Below, piece by piece: positions 57,786 through 64,000 of a stretch of DNA of 64,000 nucleotides. The stretch is from NCBI RefSeq assembly GCF_000022025.1, contig NC_011879.1:1-64000 (forward strand), in the 5' to 3' direction. Source of the stretch: Pseudarthrobacter chlorophenolicus A6 (GTDB taxonomy: Bacteria; Actinomycetota; Actinomycetes; Actinomycetales; Micrococcaceae). The position numbers and the translations under genes were made by a program. The notes beneath the pieces were generated by a model, which had not been told where the DNA came from, did no database searches, and saw only the letters and a list, made by a program, of their open reading frames with translations. Numbering within the stretch: position 1 is the stretch's first letter; each line of letters begins with the position of its first letter.

Positions 57786-58535
57786 TTACGGCTGCGCAGG
57801 GTTGGTCCGCAGGTCCTGCGCGACCGTACCGACGTAGCGGGTGTGGTTCCAACCGCGGAGCGCGGCCTTGACGGTGCCCTGGTCGATCGGCACGTCCTTG
57901 CTCTGCAGGATAGCCACCAGGGTGGCGTTCACGACGTCGTCCCACAGGAGGCGCGCGTCCTCGCGGTCAATGCGGGTCGGCAAGTTGCCAGGGTCCACTG
58001 TTCGGCCCAGCTTCCGCTGAATGGGGCGTGTGCCCAGGTAGATGCCCGTGACGATGACCAGTGAGATCAGAGGTGGGGCTTTCATCGCGGCGAGACCGAT
58101 CACGATGACCATCATGGCCACAGTGAGCCCGATCGACATGAGCGACGCAGCCAGTTGCCGCATGAGGGTGCCGTCCATCTGGGCTTCCTCGATAACGGCC
58201 TCTGTGTACGCGGTCTTGGCGCCACGCATCCACACCACCGGGGATCCCAGGCGCTTGGCGACGATGGCCTCGGCTTCCTCTAGCTCCTCAGGGTGATCTG
58301 CCCTCAGCCCGGAGATGATGTCGGCATCGGCGTGGTTGTACTTGTCGAGGACGAAGCGGTGCTGCACTGCCAGCTTCAGTTCTGCGGCGTCCAGCAGTGC
58401 CGCAGCGTCCGCTGTCTGCCCGACCCTGATGAGGCTCGGAGCGGTGGCAACCGAAACCTGGGCCAGGCCTGTGGTCCTGATGCCGTAACGGGGCGAACCG
58501 TCGGCCAGCATGTACTCGGAGTTGTTCCGGATCAT
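57786..58535 (-). CDS. Membrane protein B of leftward operon, 249 aa
   Basis: Same architecture as membrane protein A, with two helices near the middle and a soluble C-terminus. ATGA overlap with the gene upstream at 58532. Unknown function. Confidence 0.75.
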   Translation of the reverse strand: MIRNNSEYMLADGSPRYGIRTTGLAQVSVATAPSLIRVGQTADAAALLDAAELKLAVQHRFVLDKYNHADADIISGLRADHPEELEEAEAIVAKRLGSPVVWMRGAKTAYTEAVIEEAQMDGTLMRQLAASLMSIGLTVAMMVIVIGLAAMKAPPLISLVIVTGIYLGTRPIQRKLGRTVDPGNLPTRIDREDARLLWDDVVNATLVAILQSKDVPIDQGTVKAALRGWNHTRYVGTVAQDLRTNPAQP

Positions 58536-58906
58536 GCAGCCACCTGCTCCGCCTTCGCCCGGGCTTCCCGTGCTTCCTGCGCCGTTGCCGGGCTGTACCC
58601 GGTGAGCGCGTTGACGGTCAGGCCGACCAGGATGTCCCGGTCAGTTCCGCCGACAGTCAGGTGACGGCGGATGGCTTGGAGGCCGCGGGTGTGGCGCTGG
58701 AGCTCGGCGGTGAAGCGGCCGTCGGAGGCGGTGGAAGCACCGGCCAGTGCGTGGCTTGCCAGGCGAAGCATGAATTCGGTGTCGGTGCCTCCGGCGTTCA
58801 GGTGCTTCTGAATGCCGGTAAGGGCCCTGGCCTGAAGATACAGCCGGGCGTTTTGGCGGGCTGCGGGCATCTGGGCGGGCGAGGGGACAACTGCCAGGGG
58901 GCTCAT
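58532..58906 (-). CDS. Small protein with internal duplication, 124 aa
   Basis: Two copies of a 30-residue unit: GIQKHLNAGGTDTEFMLRLA and AIRRHLTVGGTDRDILVGLT, each followed by xHALAG or VNALTG. Helical. Coupled to both neighbours. Confidence 0.72.
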   Translation of the reverse strand: MSPLAVVPSPAQMPAARQNARLYLQARALTGIQKHLNAGGTDTEFMLRLASHALAGASTASDGRFTAELQRHTRGLQAIRRHLTVGGTDRDILVGLTVNALTGYSPATAQEAREARAKAEQVAA

Positions 58907-59295
58907 GAAGCGTCCTCGTCTTCGGCGGGGTTGTAGGGGCCGGCGGACAGGATCAGCTGCGGCCAGGTGGGATCGGTTTCGATGCCGTCCATGGGTACCG
59001 GCGTGGGGACTCCACTGATGCGGGCAGCATCGCGGGCTTCAATGAGGCGGGCGGCCAGGAGATCCTGGTTGGAGCGGACCATGGCGAGGAAGGGACTCGC
59101 GTCGGTCGCCGTCTGGTCCTCATTGGTGTATTCGATACCGAAGGTGATCTTCTCGAGGAAGCTCTCGAAGTTCGCGCTCATGGCCACGTTCATCCCGTCG
59201 AAGGCGAATGGGCTGATCTTGGAGACGATGTCGTAGATGGCGCCGGCGGTGATTTCGGGTGCAGACGCGACAGTGACGTCGGATTCAGTTGTCAT
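58903..59295 (-). CDS. Hypothetical protein, 130 aa, first gene of leftward operon
   Basis: Soluble, acidic. Start ATG at 59295; the class-1 motif lies 41 nt upstream. Its stop overlaps the next gene (ATGA). Unknown. Confidence 0.7.
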   Translation of the reverse strand: MTTESDVTVASAPEITAGAIYDIVSKISPFAFDGMNVAMSANFESFLEKITFGIEYTNEDQTATDASPFLAMVRSNQDLLAARLIEARDAARISGVPTPVPMDGIETDPTWPQLILSAGPYNPAEDEDAS

Positions 59296-59336
59296 GGTGC
59301 TACTTTCAGGGTGCTGGGGGTTACTTCTCACCGGCT

Positions 59337-59347
59337 ATGTGTGCGGC
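59337..59347 (-). promoter_or_regulatory. Class-1 motif GCCGCACACAT (minus)
   Basis: Drives the leftward operon; divergent from the copy at 59426. Confidence 0.6.
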
Positions 59348-59425
59348 ACGCTGCCTGCCGGTCTACAGCGACTGCGATGCCGGCCTCGCGCCACAGTAGG
59401 CTGAGGCAGGCGGTCGGAAGGCGCA

Positions 59426-59436
59426 GCCGCACACAA
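59426..59436 (+). promoter_or_regulatory. Class-1 motif GCCGCACACAA
   Basis: Seven nt before the ATG at 59444. Confidence 0.65.
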
Positions 59437-59443
59437 ACAAGGC

Positions 59444-61117
59444 ATGACTACAACCCAGGCCCGGCAGCCTAAAGGCATCCCCGTCGGCGGCCAGTTCGCA
59501 CCGGACATCAGATCGGAGGGCACCATGACACTCCACCCTGTCACGGAGTTCATCCCCGATCTGATCGACCTCACCCCGGAAACCCGCCAGGTACTCGACT
59601 CGCTGCGGGCAGCAGGCGGCCGCCCGCTGATTGTCGGAGGTGCCGTCCGCGATGGGCTGCTCTCCCTGACCCAGGGCGGCACCGTGGACTCAATGGATGT
59701 CGACATCGAGGTGTACGGGCTCTCCAAGGAAGAGGTCCGAAAGGCCCTGCCCGGGGACGTGAACGAATTCGGCCAGTCCTTCGGGGTGTTCAACACCTCC
59801 CTCAACGGCCAGGACTTTGACGTCGCCCTGCCCCGCCAGGACAACAAGACCGGCGACGGCCACCGCGGCTTCGTGGTCGACACCGACCCGAACATGCCCT
59901 TCGAGGTTGCATTCGCCCGGCGTGACTTCACCATGAACGCGATGGGCTGGGATGCAGAATCCGGCGAGCTTGTGGATCCGCTCGGCGGCCGCGCCGACCT
60001 CGAAGCCGGCATCCTTCGCCACACCGGAGACAAGTTCCAAGAGGACCCTCTAAGGGTGCTCCGCGGTGTCCAATTCGCCGGCCGTTTCAACATGGAGCTG
60101 GCCCCGGAAACGGCAGAGCTGTGCCGAGAGATGGCGCCGACCTTCCACCAGATGCACAAAGACGGTATCTGGAAGCAGTTCCGCAAGCTCAGCACCGAAG
60201 GAACCCACATCTCCAAGGCGCTCGAGGCCCTGCACGCCTCCGGCTGGGAGCAGCACTTCCCCGGCCTGGCGGCGACCCGCGGGGTCCCCCAGGACCTGAC
60301 CTGGCACCCGGAGGGCCCCGTGCATGTCCACCTCGGAATGGCCGGCGACCAGGCGGCACGGATCGCCCGACGTGACGGCCTCGACGAAGAAGAGACTTCC
60401 ATCCTGGTCCTGGCAGCGATCAGCCACGACTTCGGCAAGGCGCATTCGACGAAGATCGACGAAAACGGCAGGATCACCTCCGGCGGCCACCACGAGACCG
60501 GGGTCGCCCCGGCCAAAGACTTCCTGGAGCGCATCGGAGCCCCGCAGCGGTTCCACGAGAAGATTCTGCCCCTGATTCGGGAACACATGTGCCACAACCC
60601 CGGCGGCGAGGCCACGGTCAGCGACTCTGCCGTGCGCCGGCTGCTGCGGCGGCTGGATAACGCCGGCGGCGGCCCGACCCTGAAGCAATGGTCGCAGCTG
60701 GTGGAGGCGGACAAGGCCGGCCGCGGCGCAGGGGCCAGGCGAAGCAGGAACTATGTGCCCGACTGGCTCGCCATCGCGGACCGGATCGGCAATGAGAAGG
60801 CTGTCGGCAAGGCCATGCTCAAGGGCCATCACCTGGCCGAGGCGGGGATTCCGCGCGGACCGATGTGGGCGATCATCGTGGCCCAGTCCGAGGAAGCCCA
60901 GGACGACGGCGCGTTCGCGGACGAGGAAGGCGCCAGGGAGTGGTTCACGGCCAACCGCGACACCATCATGAAGGAGACGACCCGGCGCCTCCAGAAAGCC
61001 CAGGCAGCGTCCGATAAGAAGAACGCCGAGCGGGCGATTGCGTTGAAGGCCCGGCAGGAGGAGCAGAAGGCTGCGGCAAGGGCTGCCAAGGCGGCCAGAC
61101 AGGCGGCTGGATCCTAA
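59444..61117 (+). CDS. cca: Tagged protein 19: CCA-adding tRNA nucleotidyltransferase
   Basis: 557 aa. Tag RQPKGIPVGGQFA then a divergent RSEGTMTL. Catalytic core LIVGGAVRDGLL with the DxD in MDVDIEVYG, RRDFTMNAM and the EDPLRVLRGVQFAGRF neck, then an HD domain (SHDFGKAH, HHETGV). It restores 3' CCA on tRNAs; almost none of the tRNA genes here encode CCA. The C-terminal 60 residues are a Lys/Ala/Glu helix. The only tagged protein with a clear tRNA role. Confidence 0.93.
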   Translation: MTTTQARQPKGIPVGGQFAPDIRSEGTMTLHPVTEFIPDLIDLTPETRQVLDSLRAAGGRPLIVGGAVRDGLLSLTQGGTVDSMDVDIEVYGLSKEEVRKALPGDVNEFGQSFGVFNTSLNGQDFDVALPRQDNKTGDGHRGFVVDTDPNMPFEVAFARRDFTMNAMGWDAESGELVDPLGGRADLEAGILRHTGDKFQEDPLRVLRGVQFAGRFNMELAPETAELCREMAPTFHQMHKDGIWKQFRKLSTEGTHISKALEALHASGWEQHFPGLAATRGVPQDLTWHPEGPVHVHLGMAGDQAARIARRDGLDEEETSILVLAAISHDFGKAHSTKIDENGRITSGGHHETGVAPAKDFLERIGAPQRFHEKILPLIREHMCHNPGGEATVSDSAVRRLLRRLDNAGGGPTLKQWSQLVEADKAGRGAGARRSRNYVPDWLAIADRIGNEKAVGKAMLKGHHLAEAGIPRGPMWAIIVAQSEEAQDDGAFADEEGAREWFTANRDTIMKETTRRLQKAQAASDKKNAERAIALKARQEEQKAAARAAKAARQAAGS

Positions 61118-61131
61118 GGGCGGACAAACGA

Positions 61132-61164
61132 AAAGACTGGCCTGCCGATGGCGGGCCAGTCTTT
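61132..61164. terminator. Bidirectional terminator
   Basis: 11-bp arms 61132-61142/61154-61164 between convergent genes. Confidence 0.88.
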
Positions 61165-61175
61165 CGTAGAAGCCG

Positions 61176-61379
61176 TTAGAGCGGCTGGATGTTCTCTGCC
61201 TGCGGACCCTTGGGGCCCTGGGTGACGTCGAACTGAACCTTCTGGTTCTCGTCCAGGGAGCGGTAACCGCTGGATGCGATTGCCGAATAGTGTGCGAACA
61301 CGTCAGCGCTTCCGTCGTCGGGGGCGATGAAACCGAAGCCCTTTTCGGCGTTGAACCACTTGACCGTACCTGTTGCCAT
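61176..61379 (-). CDS. cspA: Cold-shock protein
   Basis: 67 aa. [20 protein letters not shown] (RNP-1 KGFGFI), then DVFAHYSAI (RNP-2) and [18 protein letters not shown] single-stranded nucleic-acid chaperone. Confidence 0.96.
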   Translation of the reverse strand: MATGTVKWFNAEKGFGFIAPDDGSADVFAHYSAIASSGYRSLDENQKVQFDVTQGPKGPQAENIQPL

Positions 61380-61513
61380 GCTGTTTTCCTTCACGGGTCG
61401 CTGGCCGGTTCCGCTCTTCGGATTACTGTCCCAGCCACTCACAGGACGAGCCTATGTGTCCGCTGCTGCCGGGGGCAAGGGATTCCGTCACGAGCTGATC
61501 CCGGCCCAACAGG

Positions 61514-61918
61514 TCAGGAGCCAGTGGTATTTGCGCTCCCGTGCTGCCTCGAGACGTCACGGAGCACGCCGCCCAGCAGTCCGGCAAACGCGGCGGGCAG
61601 CGCGGCCACCGCCACGAGGTGCGGCAACAGGCTCGTTGTGTTGGCCAGGCCTGCCCAGCCGATCAGTACAGCAGGCAGGGCGGCACAGATGGCCACCCAT
61701 CGCGGGTAGCGCATCTGCAGCGCCCAGGCGGCTGCGGCCAGGGAAACGAGGGTGCCGCCGAGGTAGAGCCGGCGGCCGGCGTAAACATCCTCGACCATCT
61801 CCGGTGTCGCCTCAAAGACGAAGAACATGGTGCGGGAAAGACCGAAGACCATGATGACCATCGAGGTGATGACCAGCGCGGCCCACAGGAACGTGCTCAC
61901 CCAGTACCGGGTTCTCAT
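61514..61918 (-). CDS. Four-helix membrane protein, 134 aa
   Basis: Four predicted membrane helices (WVSTFLWAALVITSMVIMVF onward). No family recognised. Confidence 0.72.
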   Translation of the reverse strand: MRTRYWVSTFLWAALVITSMVIMVFGLSRTMFFVFEATPEMVEDVYAGRRLYLGGTLVSLAAAAWALQMRYPRWVAICAALPAVLIGWAGLANTTSLLPHLVAVAALPAAFAGLLGGVLRDVSRQHGSANTTGS

Positions 61919-61928
61919 GGGGGATACC

Positions 61929-62354
61929 CTACGCCGTGGCTGAGCCTGCCGGTCGCTTCTTGGTCGTGTGTACCCAGCCGGAGCCGACCATGTAGCGGAC
62001 TTCGATGTTGCACGTCTTGCACCACCACTTGCCATGGAGCCAGCGGCGTTCCGTTGTGCTGCGGCAGGTGCTCAGCTCAGGGCTGTCGCCGTCGGTGCTT
62101 GCCGACACCATGGCGCCCAGCATGTTCTTCACGTCATCCTCGTAGGCGTCCAGGGCGTGGAAGTCGCGGATGTCGCAGTCCACGCCGTCGATGCAGGTGC
62201 CGTCGTGCAGGCGGCGGACGATGGTGAGGACCGTTTGATCGTTGACTGTGACGGTGAGAACAGGGGTGCCCCCATCTTCTGCCGGGCATGACGCCGGTGA
62301 CGCAGGAAGGCTTGCGAACGAATCGCCGATCAGCTCGTTCATCATGGCGGTCAT
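61929..62354 (-). CDS. Hypothetical protein, 141 aa, paralogue of 52426 gene
   Basis: N-terminal half matches the 52426 protein; the C-terminal half adds a small CKTC-containing domain (WCKTCNIEVRYMVGSGWVH). AGGAG precedes the ATG at 62354, and the class-1 motif is 42 nt upstream. Confidence 0.75.
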   Translation of the reverse strand: MTAMMNELIGDSFASLPASPASCPAEDGGTPVLTVTVNDQTVLTIVRRLHDGTCIDGVDCDIRDFHALDAYEDDVKNMLGAMVSASTDGDSPELSTCRSTTERRWLHGKWWCKTCNIEVRYMVGSGWVHTTKKRPAGSATA

Positions 62355-62396
62355 TGGTGCTCCTGGTGCTGTTGGTGGTCCTGCTGCTTGCCTACT

Positions 62397-62407
62397 ATGT
62401 GTGCGGC
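62397..62407 (-). promoter_or_regulatory. Class-1 motif GCCGCACACAT (minus)
   Basis: 42 nt upstream of the ATG at 62354. Confidence 0.55.
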
Positions 62408-62475
62408 ATCACAGACTTCGTCTCCCATTCCTCCAAGAAGATCGCGCATGTCCAAAAAGAAGATTCCGGGCTAAT

Positions 62476-62724
62476 GTGTGCGCCAATGGCTCAAGCAGCG
62501 GGGCCTCCCTACGAGCGTCCCTGGAGGGCCCTCCCTTGCCCGAAAAGTTGCCCAGGAAGCGTAGACCGGCTGCTGGCCAAAGGGCGAAAGCCCCGAAGTC
62601 ATCGGAGCAGGACACCGAAGACACCGGGGACCGGCAGGGTCCAGCAGAAGTAGACAACATGCCGTCACCCCGCCCGCCGGTACTGCCCGGCCGGTTCGGC
62701 TACCACCCGGACTACTGGCCGTAG
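62476..62724 (+). CDS. Possible basic protein, 82 aa
   Basis: GTG start, no ribosome-binding site. Ends GRFGYHPDYWP after a Lys/Arg/Pro-rich section (LPEKLPRKRRPAAGQRAK). The Tyr/Trp-containing end looks protein-like, but the start is a guess. Confidence 0.35.
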   Translation: MCANGSSSGASLRASLEGPPLPEKLPRKRRPAAGQRAKAPKSSEQDTEDTGDRQGPAEVDNMPSPRPPVLPGRFGYHPDYWP

Positions 62725-62775
62725 TCCGGGCCTTGGCAAAAGCTCCAGCCAGCTGGTTAGGGAGACCCCAAAAAC

Positions 62776-62786
62776 CTGCGCATGTG
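62776..62786 (+). promoter_or_regulatory. Class-2 motif CTGCGCATGTG
   Basis: CTGCGCAT then 10 nt to the ATG at 62794. Confidence 0.5.
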
Positions 62787-62793
62787 GATGAGT

Positions 62794-63118
62794 ATGACCA
62801 GCGACGAGAACACTAACGTCCCGCGCTCACGGCCCGCCTGGCTATCCGTCGGCCTCCTGTCCCTGATCGTCATGGTCCTCAACACGGGATTTCTGTTTTG
62901 GGCTGGCTGGATGGCGGGGGGGCGGCGTTGATTCGGGTATCGGCGTCGCCATGCTCTTCCTCACTTTTTCGCTGCCGATGGCCATCGTCGCCCTTGTGCT
63001 CGGCATTAGCGGGATCAGAAAACGCAAGGGACGCATTCCGGCAATCATTACTGTTGCCCTGACCGTCAGCGCGATGATTTTTCTGGTCTGGGGATTCGTC
63101 ACCACTCAGATGCTCTAG
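62794..63118 (+). pseudogene. Membrane protein gene with frameshift at G7 run
   Basis: Frame 1 encodes MTSDENTNVPRSRPAWLSVG, one helix and FWAGWMAGG, then stops at 62931. Skipping one G in the run 62916-62922 continues as GVDSGIGVAMLFLTFSLP with two more helices to a TAG at 63118. A disrupted gene, a programmed frameshift or a homopolymer sequencing error. Confidence 0.6.
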
Positions 63119-63156
63119 GAAAATTCCGGACGCTGCGGGCAGCCCGAATAGCCGTT

Positions 63157-63166
63157 CCGCACACAT
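63157..63166 (+). promoter_or_regulatory. Class-1 motif CCGCACACAT
   Basis: Seven nt before the ATG at 63174. Confidence 0.65.
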
Positions 63167-63173
63167 GGCGCGC

Positions 63174-63881
63174 ATGACAACAACCATGCCCGAGCGCCGG
63201 GACCAGACCACCACGGACATGAAGAACCGGGAGAAGCAGTACCGAACCTTCCTCCCCGCCAAGAGCTACGCTGTGATCCGCGTCGACGGGAAAGGTTTCT
63301 CCAAGTACACCCGCGGGCTGCAGCGGCCCTTCGACCCCAAGTTCACCGCCGACATGCAGGCGACCGCGCTGTATCTGTGCGAGAACATCGACGGTGCCCA
63401 GTTCGCCTACACCCAGTCCGATGAGATCTCCGTGATCATCTCCGATTTGGGCAGCGCCAACACCCAGGCTTGGTTCGGCGGGCAGGTCCAGAAGATCGTC
63501 TCGACGTCGGCCGCCCTGGCCACCGCAAAGTTCAACCGGATCCGGCCCGAGATCGATGCCCTCGCATTCTTCGACGGACGCACCCACCATTTGGAAGGTT
63601 CCGCAGGCGTCCTGGAGTACCTGCAGTGGCGCCAGGCCGATGCGATGAAGAACAGTGTAGGGATGCTCGCCTCCCACCATTTCAGCCATCGGGAACTGAC
63701 TGGGGTATCGGTGCGGAGGCGGAAAGAGATGTTGGCCGGCCGCGGAATCCTGTGGGAGGACCTCGGTCAGGAAGTGAAGCAGGGGACCTTCGTCCGCCGC
63801 GTGCTCACCGAGCGGTCCATCTCCTACCTCCACAAGAAGGAGCAGGTGATGAAGACCTCGGACGTCCAGAGGCGGGAATGA
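63174..63881 (+). CDS. Thg1-type tRNA-His guanylyltransferase
   Basis: 235 aa. RVDGKGFSKYTR, AYTQSDEISVI (the metal-binding carboxylates) and YLQWRQADAMKNSV with LASHHFSHREL are the Thg1/Thg1-like signatures. Adds a guanylate to the 5' end of tRNA, 3'-to-5'. The tRNA-His at 30974 lacks an encoded G-1, giving an obvious substrate; bacterial Thg1-like proteins can also repair 5'-truncated tRNAs. Leaderless. Confidence 0.92.
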   Translation: MTTTMPERRDQTTTDMKNREKQYRTFLPAKSYAVIRVDGKGFSKYTRGLQRPFDPKFTADMQATALYLCENIDGAQFAYTQSDEISVIISDLGSANTQAWFGGQVQKIVSTSAALATAKFNRIRPEIDALAFFDGRTHHLEGSAGVLEYLQWRQADAMKNSVGMLASHHFSHRELTGVSVRRRKEMLAGRGILWEDLGQEVKQGTFVRRVLTERSISYLHKKEQVMKTSDVQRRE

Positions 63882-64000
63882 ACACCAACTCCGGCACCCT
63901 GCTTCGATTCGCTCCAGACACTCGGCCTGGCGTAGCACCAGAAGAGCCAGCCCCCGATCGCGGTAGGGCTGGCTCTTCAGCGTGGCAAGTCAATGATGGA
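63878..64000 (+). CDS. Possible ORF open to window end
   Basis: ATGA overlap with the Thg1 stop; 41 codons remain open. A hairpin (63943-63976 area) lies within it and looks like a terminator, which argues against a real gene. Confidence 0.25.
   Translation, partial: MNTNSGTLLRFAPDTRPGVAPEEPAPDRGRAGSSAWQVNDG
63943..63978 (+). terminator. Terminator-like hairpin at window end
   Basis: GAAGAGCCAGCCC and its complement flank a 12-nt loop, followed by weak T content. Confidence 0.65.

Noticed and set aside
62288..62653. 121-aa plus ORF with one hydrophobic stretch at 62345-62400
   Set aside because: Its hydrophobic part is antisense to the leader and start of the 62354 gene, with its class-1 motif; the rest is Arg/Pro low complexity.

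Overview
The window is high-GC actinobacterial DNA. Its codon use, GTG/TTG starts, Lsr2, DUF732-like lipoproteins, DUF2637 protein and SecY type point to a Micrococcales host such as Arthrobacter (inference). It looks like a large accessory replicon rather than a core chromosome. Genes are mostly small and unrecognised, nucleotide-metabolism genes are scattered, and a dense tRNA array sits in the middle. No virion, replication-initiator or complete conjugation genes are visible, so I cannot decide between a large tRNA-rich phage, a phage-plasmid and a megaplasmid.

Layout. 1-6.7 kb: 3' part of thymidylate synthase, a YqeY-like protein, an FtsK/TraB-type ATPase, DHFR, an M50 protease and a large membrane protein. 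6.8-12.8 kb: the first tagged protein, an A+T-rich repeat-bearing non-coding stretch (7.93-8.45 kb), a PD-(D/E)XK nuclease-like protein with a histone-like tail, a DUF2637 protein, then secG-secY. 12.9-27.3 kb: lipoproteins, a zincin protease, two Nudix paralogues, and eleven of the nineteen proteins that share one N-terminal tag if the member at 6.9 kb is included; the last is a Fic protein. 27.35-36.9 kb: 39 recognisable tRNA genes for all 20 amino acids plus an initiator, a tmRNA (ssrA), several tRNA-like relics and small CDSs, with trxB near the end. 37-45.7 kb: HNH nuclease, paired lipoproteins, SDR, RNase HI, an N-formylglutamate-amidohydrolase-like protein, ATP-grasp, Lsr2 and an ABC exporter. 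45.7-52.3 kb: seven more tagged proteins, secE and a BI-1/YccA membrane protein. 52.4-59.3 kb: zinc-ribbon proteins, dUTPase and a leftward membrane-protein operon. 59.4-64 kb: a tagged CCA-adding enzyme, a cold-shock protein and a Thg1-type tRNA-His guanylyltransferase.

Three window-wide signals tie this together. (1) The sequence GCCGCACACAT (class-1 motif; variants CCGTACACAT and GCCGCACACAA) occurs 38 times. In 20 cases an ATG lies 6-7 nt after it, which fits a -10-like element driving leaderless mRNAs. The other 18 copies precede leadered genes, tRNA blocks or the tmRNA. A second motif, CTRCGCATGTK (class 2), occurs seven times. (2) Nineteen otherwise unrelated proteins begin with a shared tag, RQPxGIPxGGQFA, followed by a degenerate HxEPxVxL stretch. 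Carriers include a CCA-adding enzyme, a Fic protein, a ParB-fold-like protein and a MORN-like repeat protein. (3) The element carries a portable translation and secretion kit: all-isotype tRNAs, tmRNA, CCA enzyme, Thg1 (and a tRNA-His gene lacking the encoded G-1), plus SecY, SecE and SecG. The tag and the promoter system are the best candidates for undescribed biology here.
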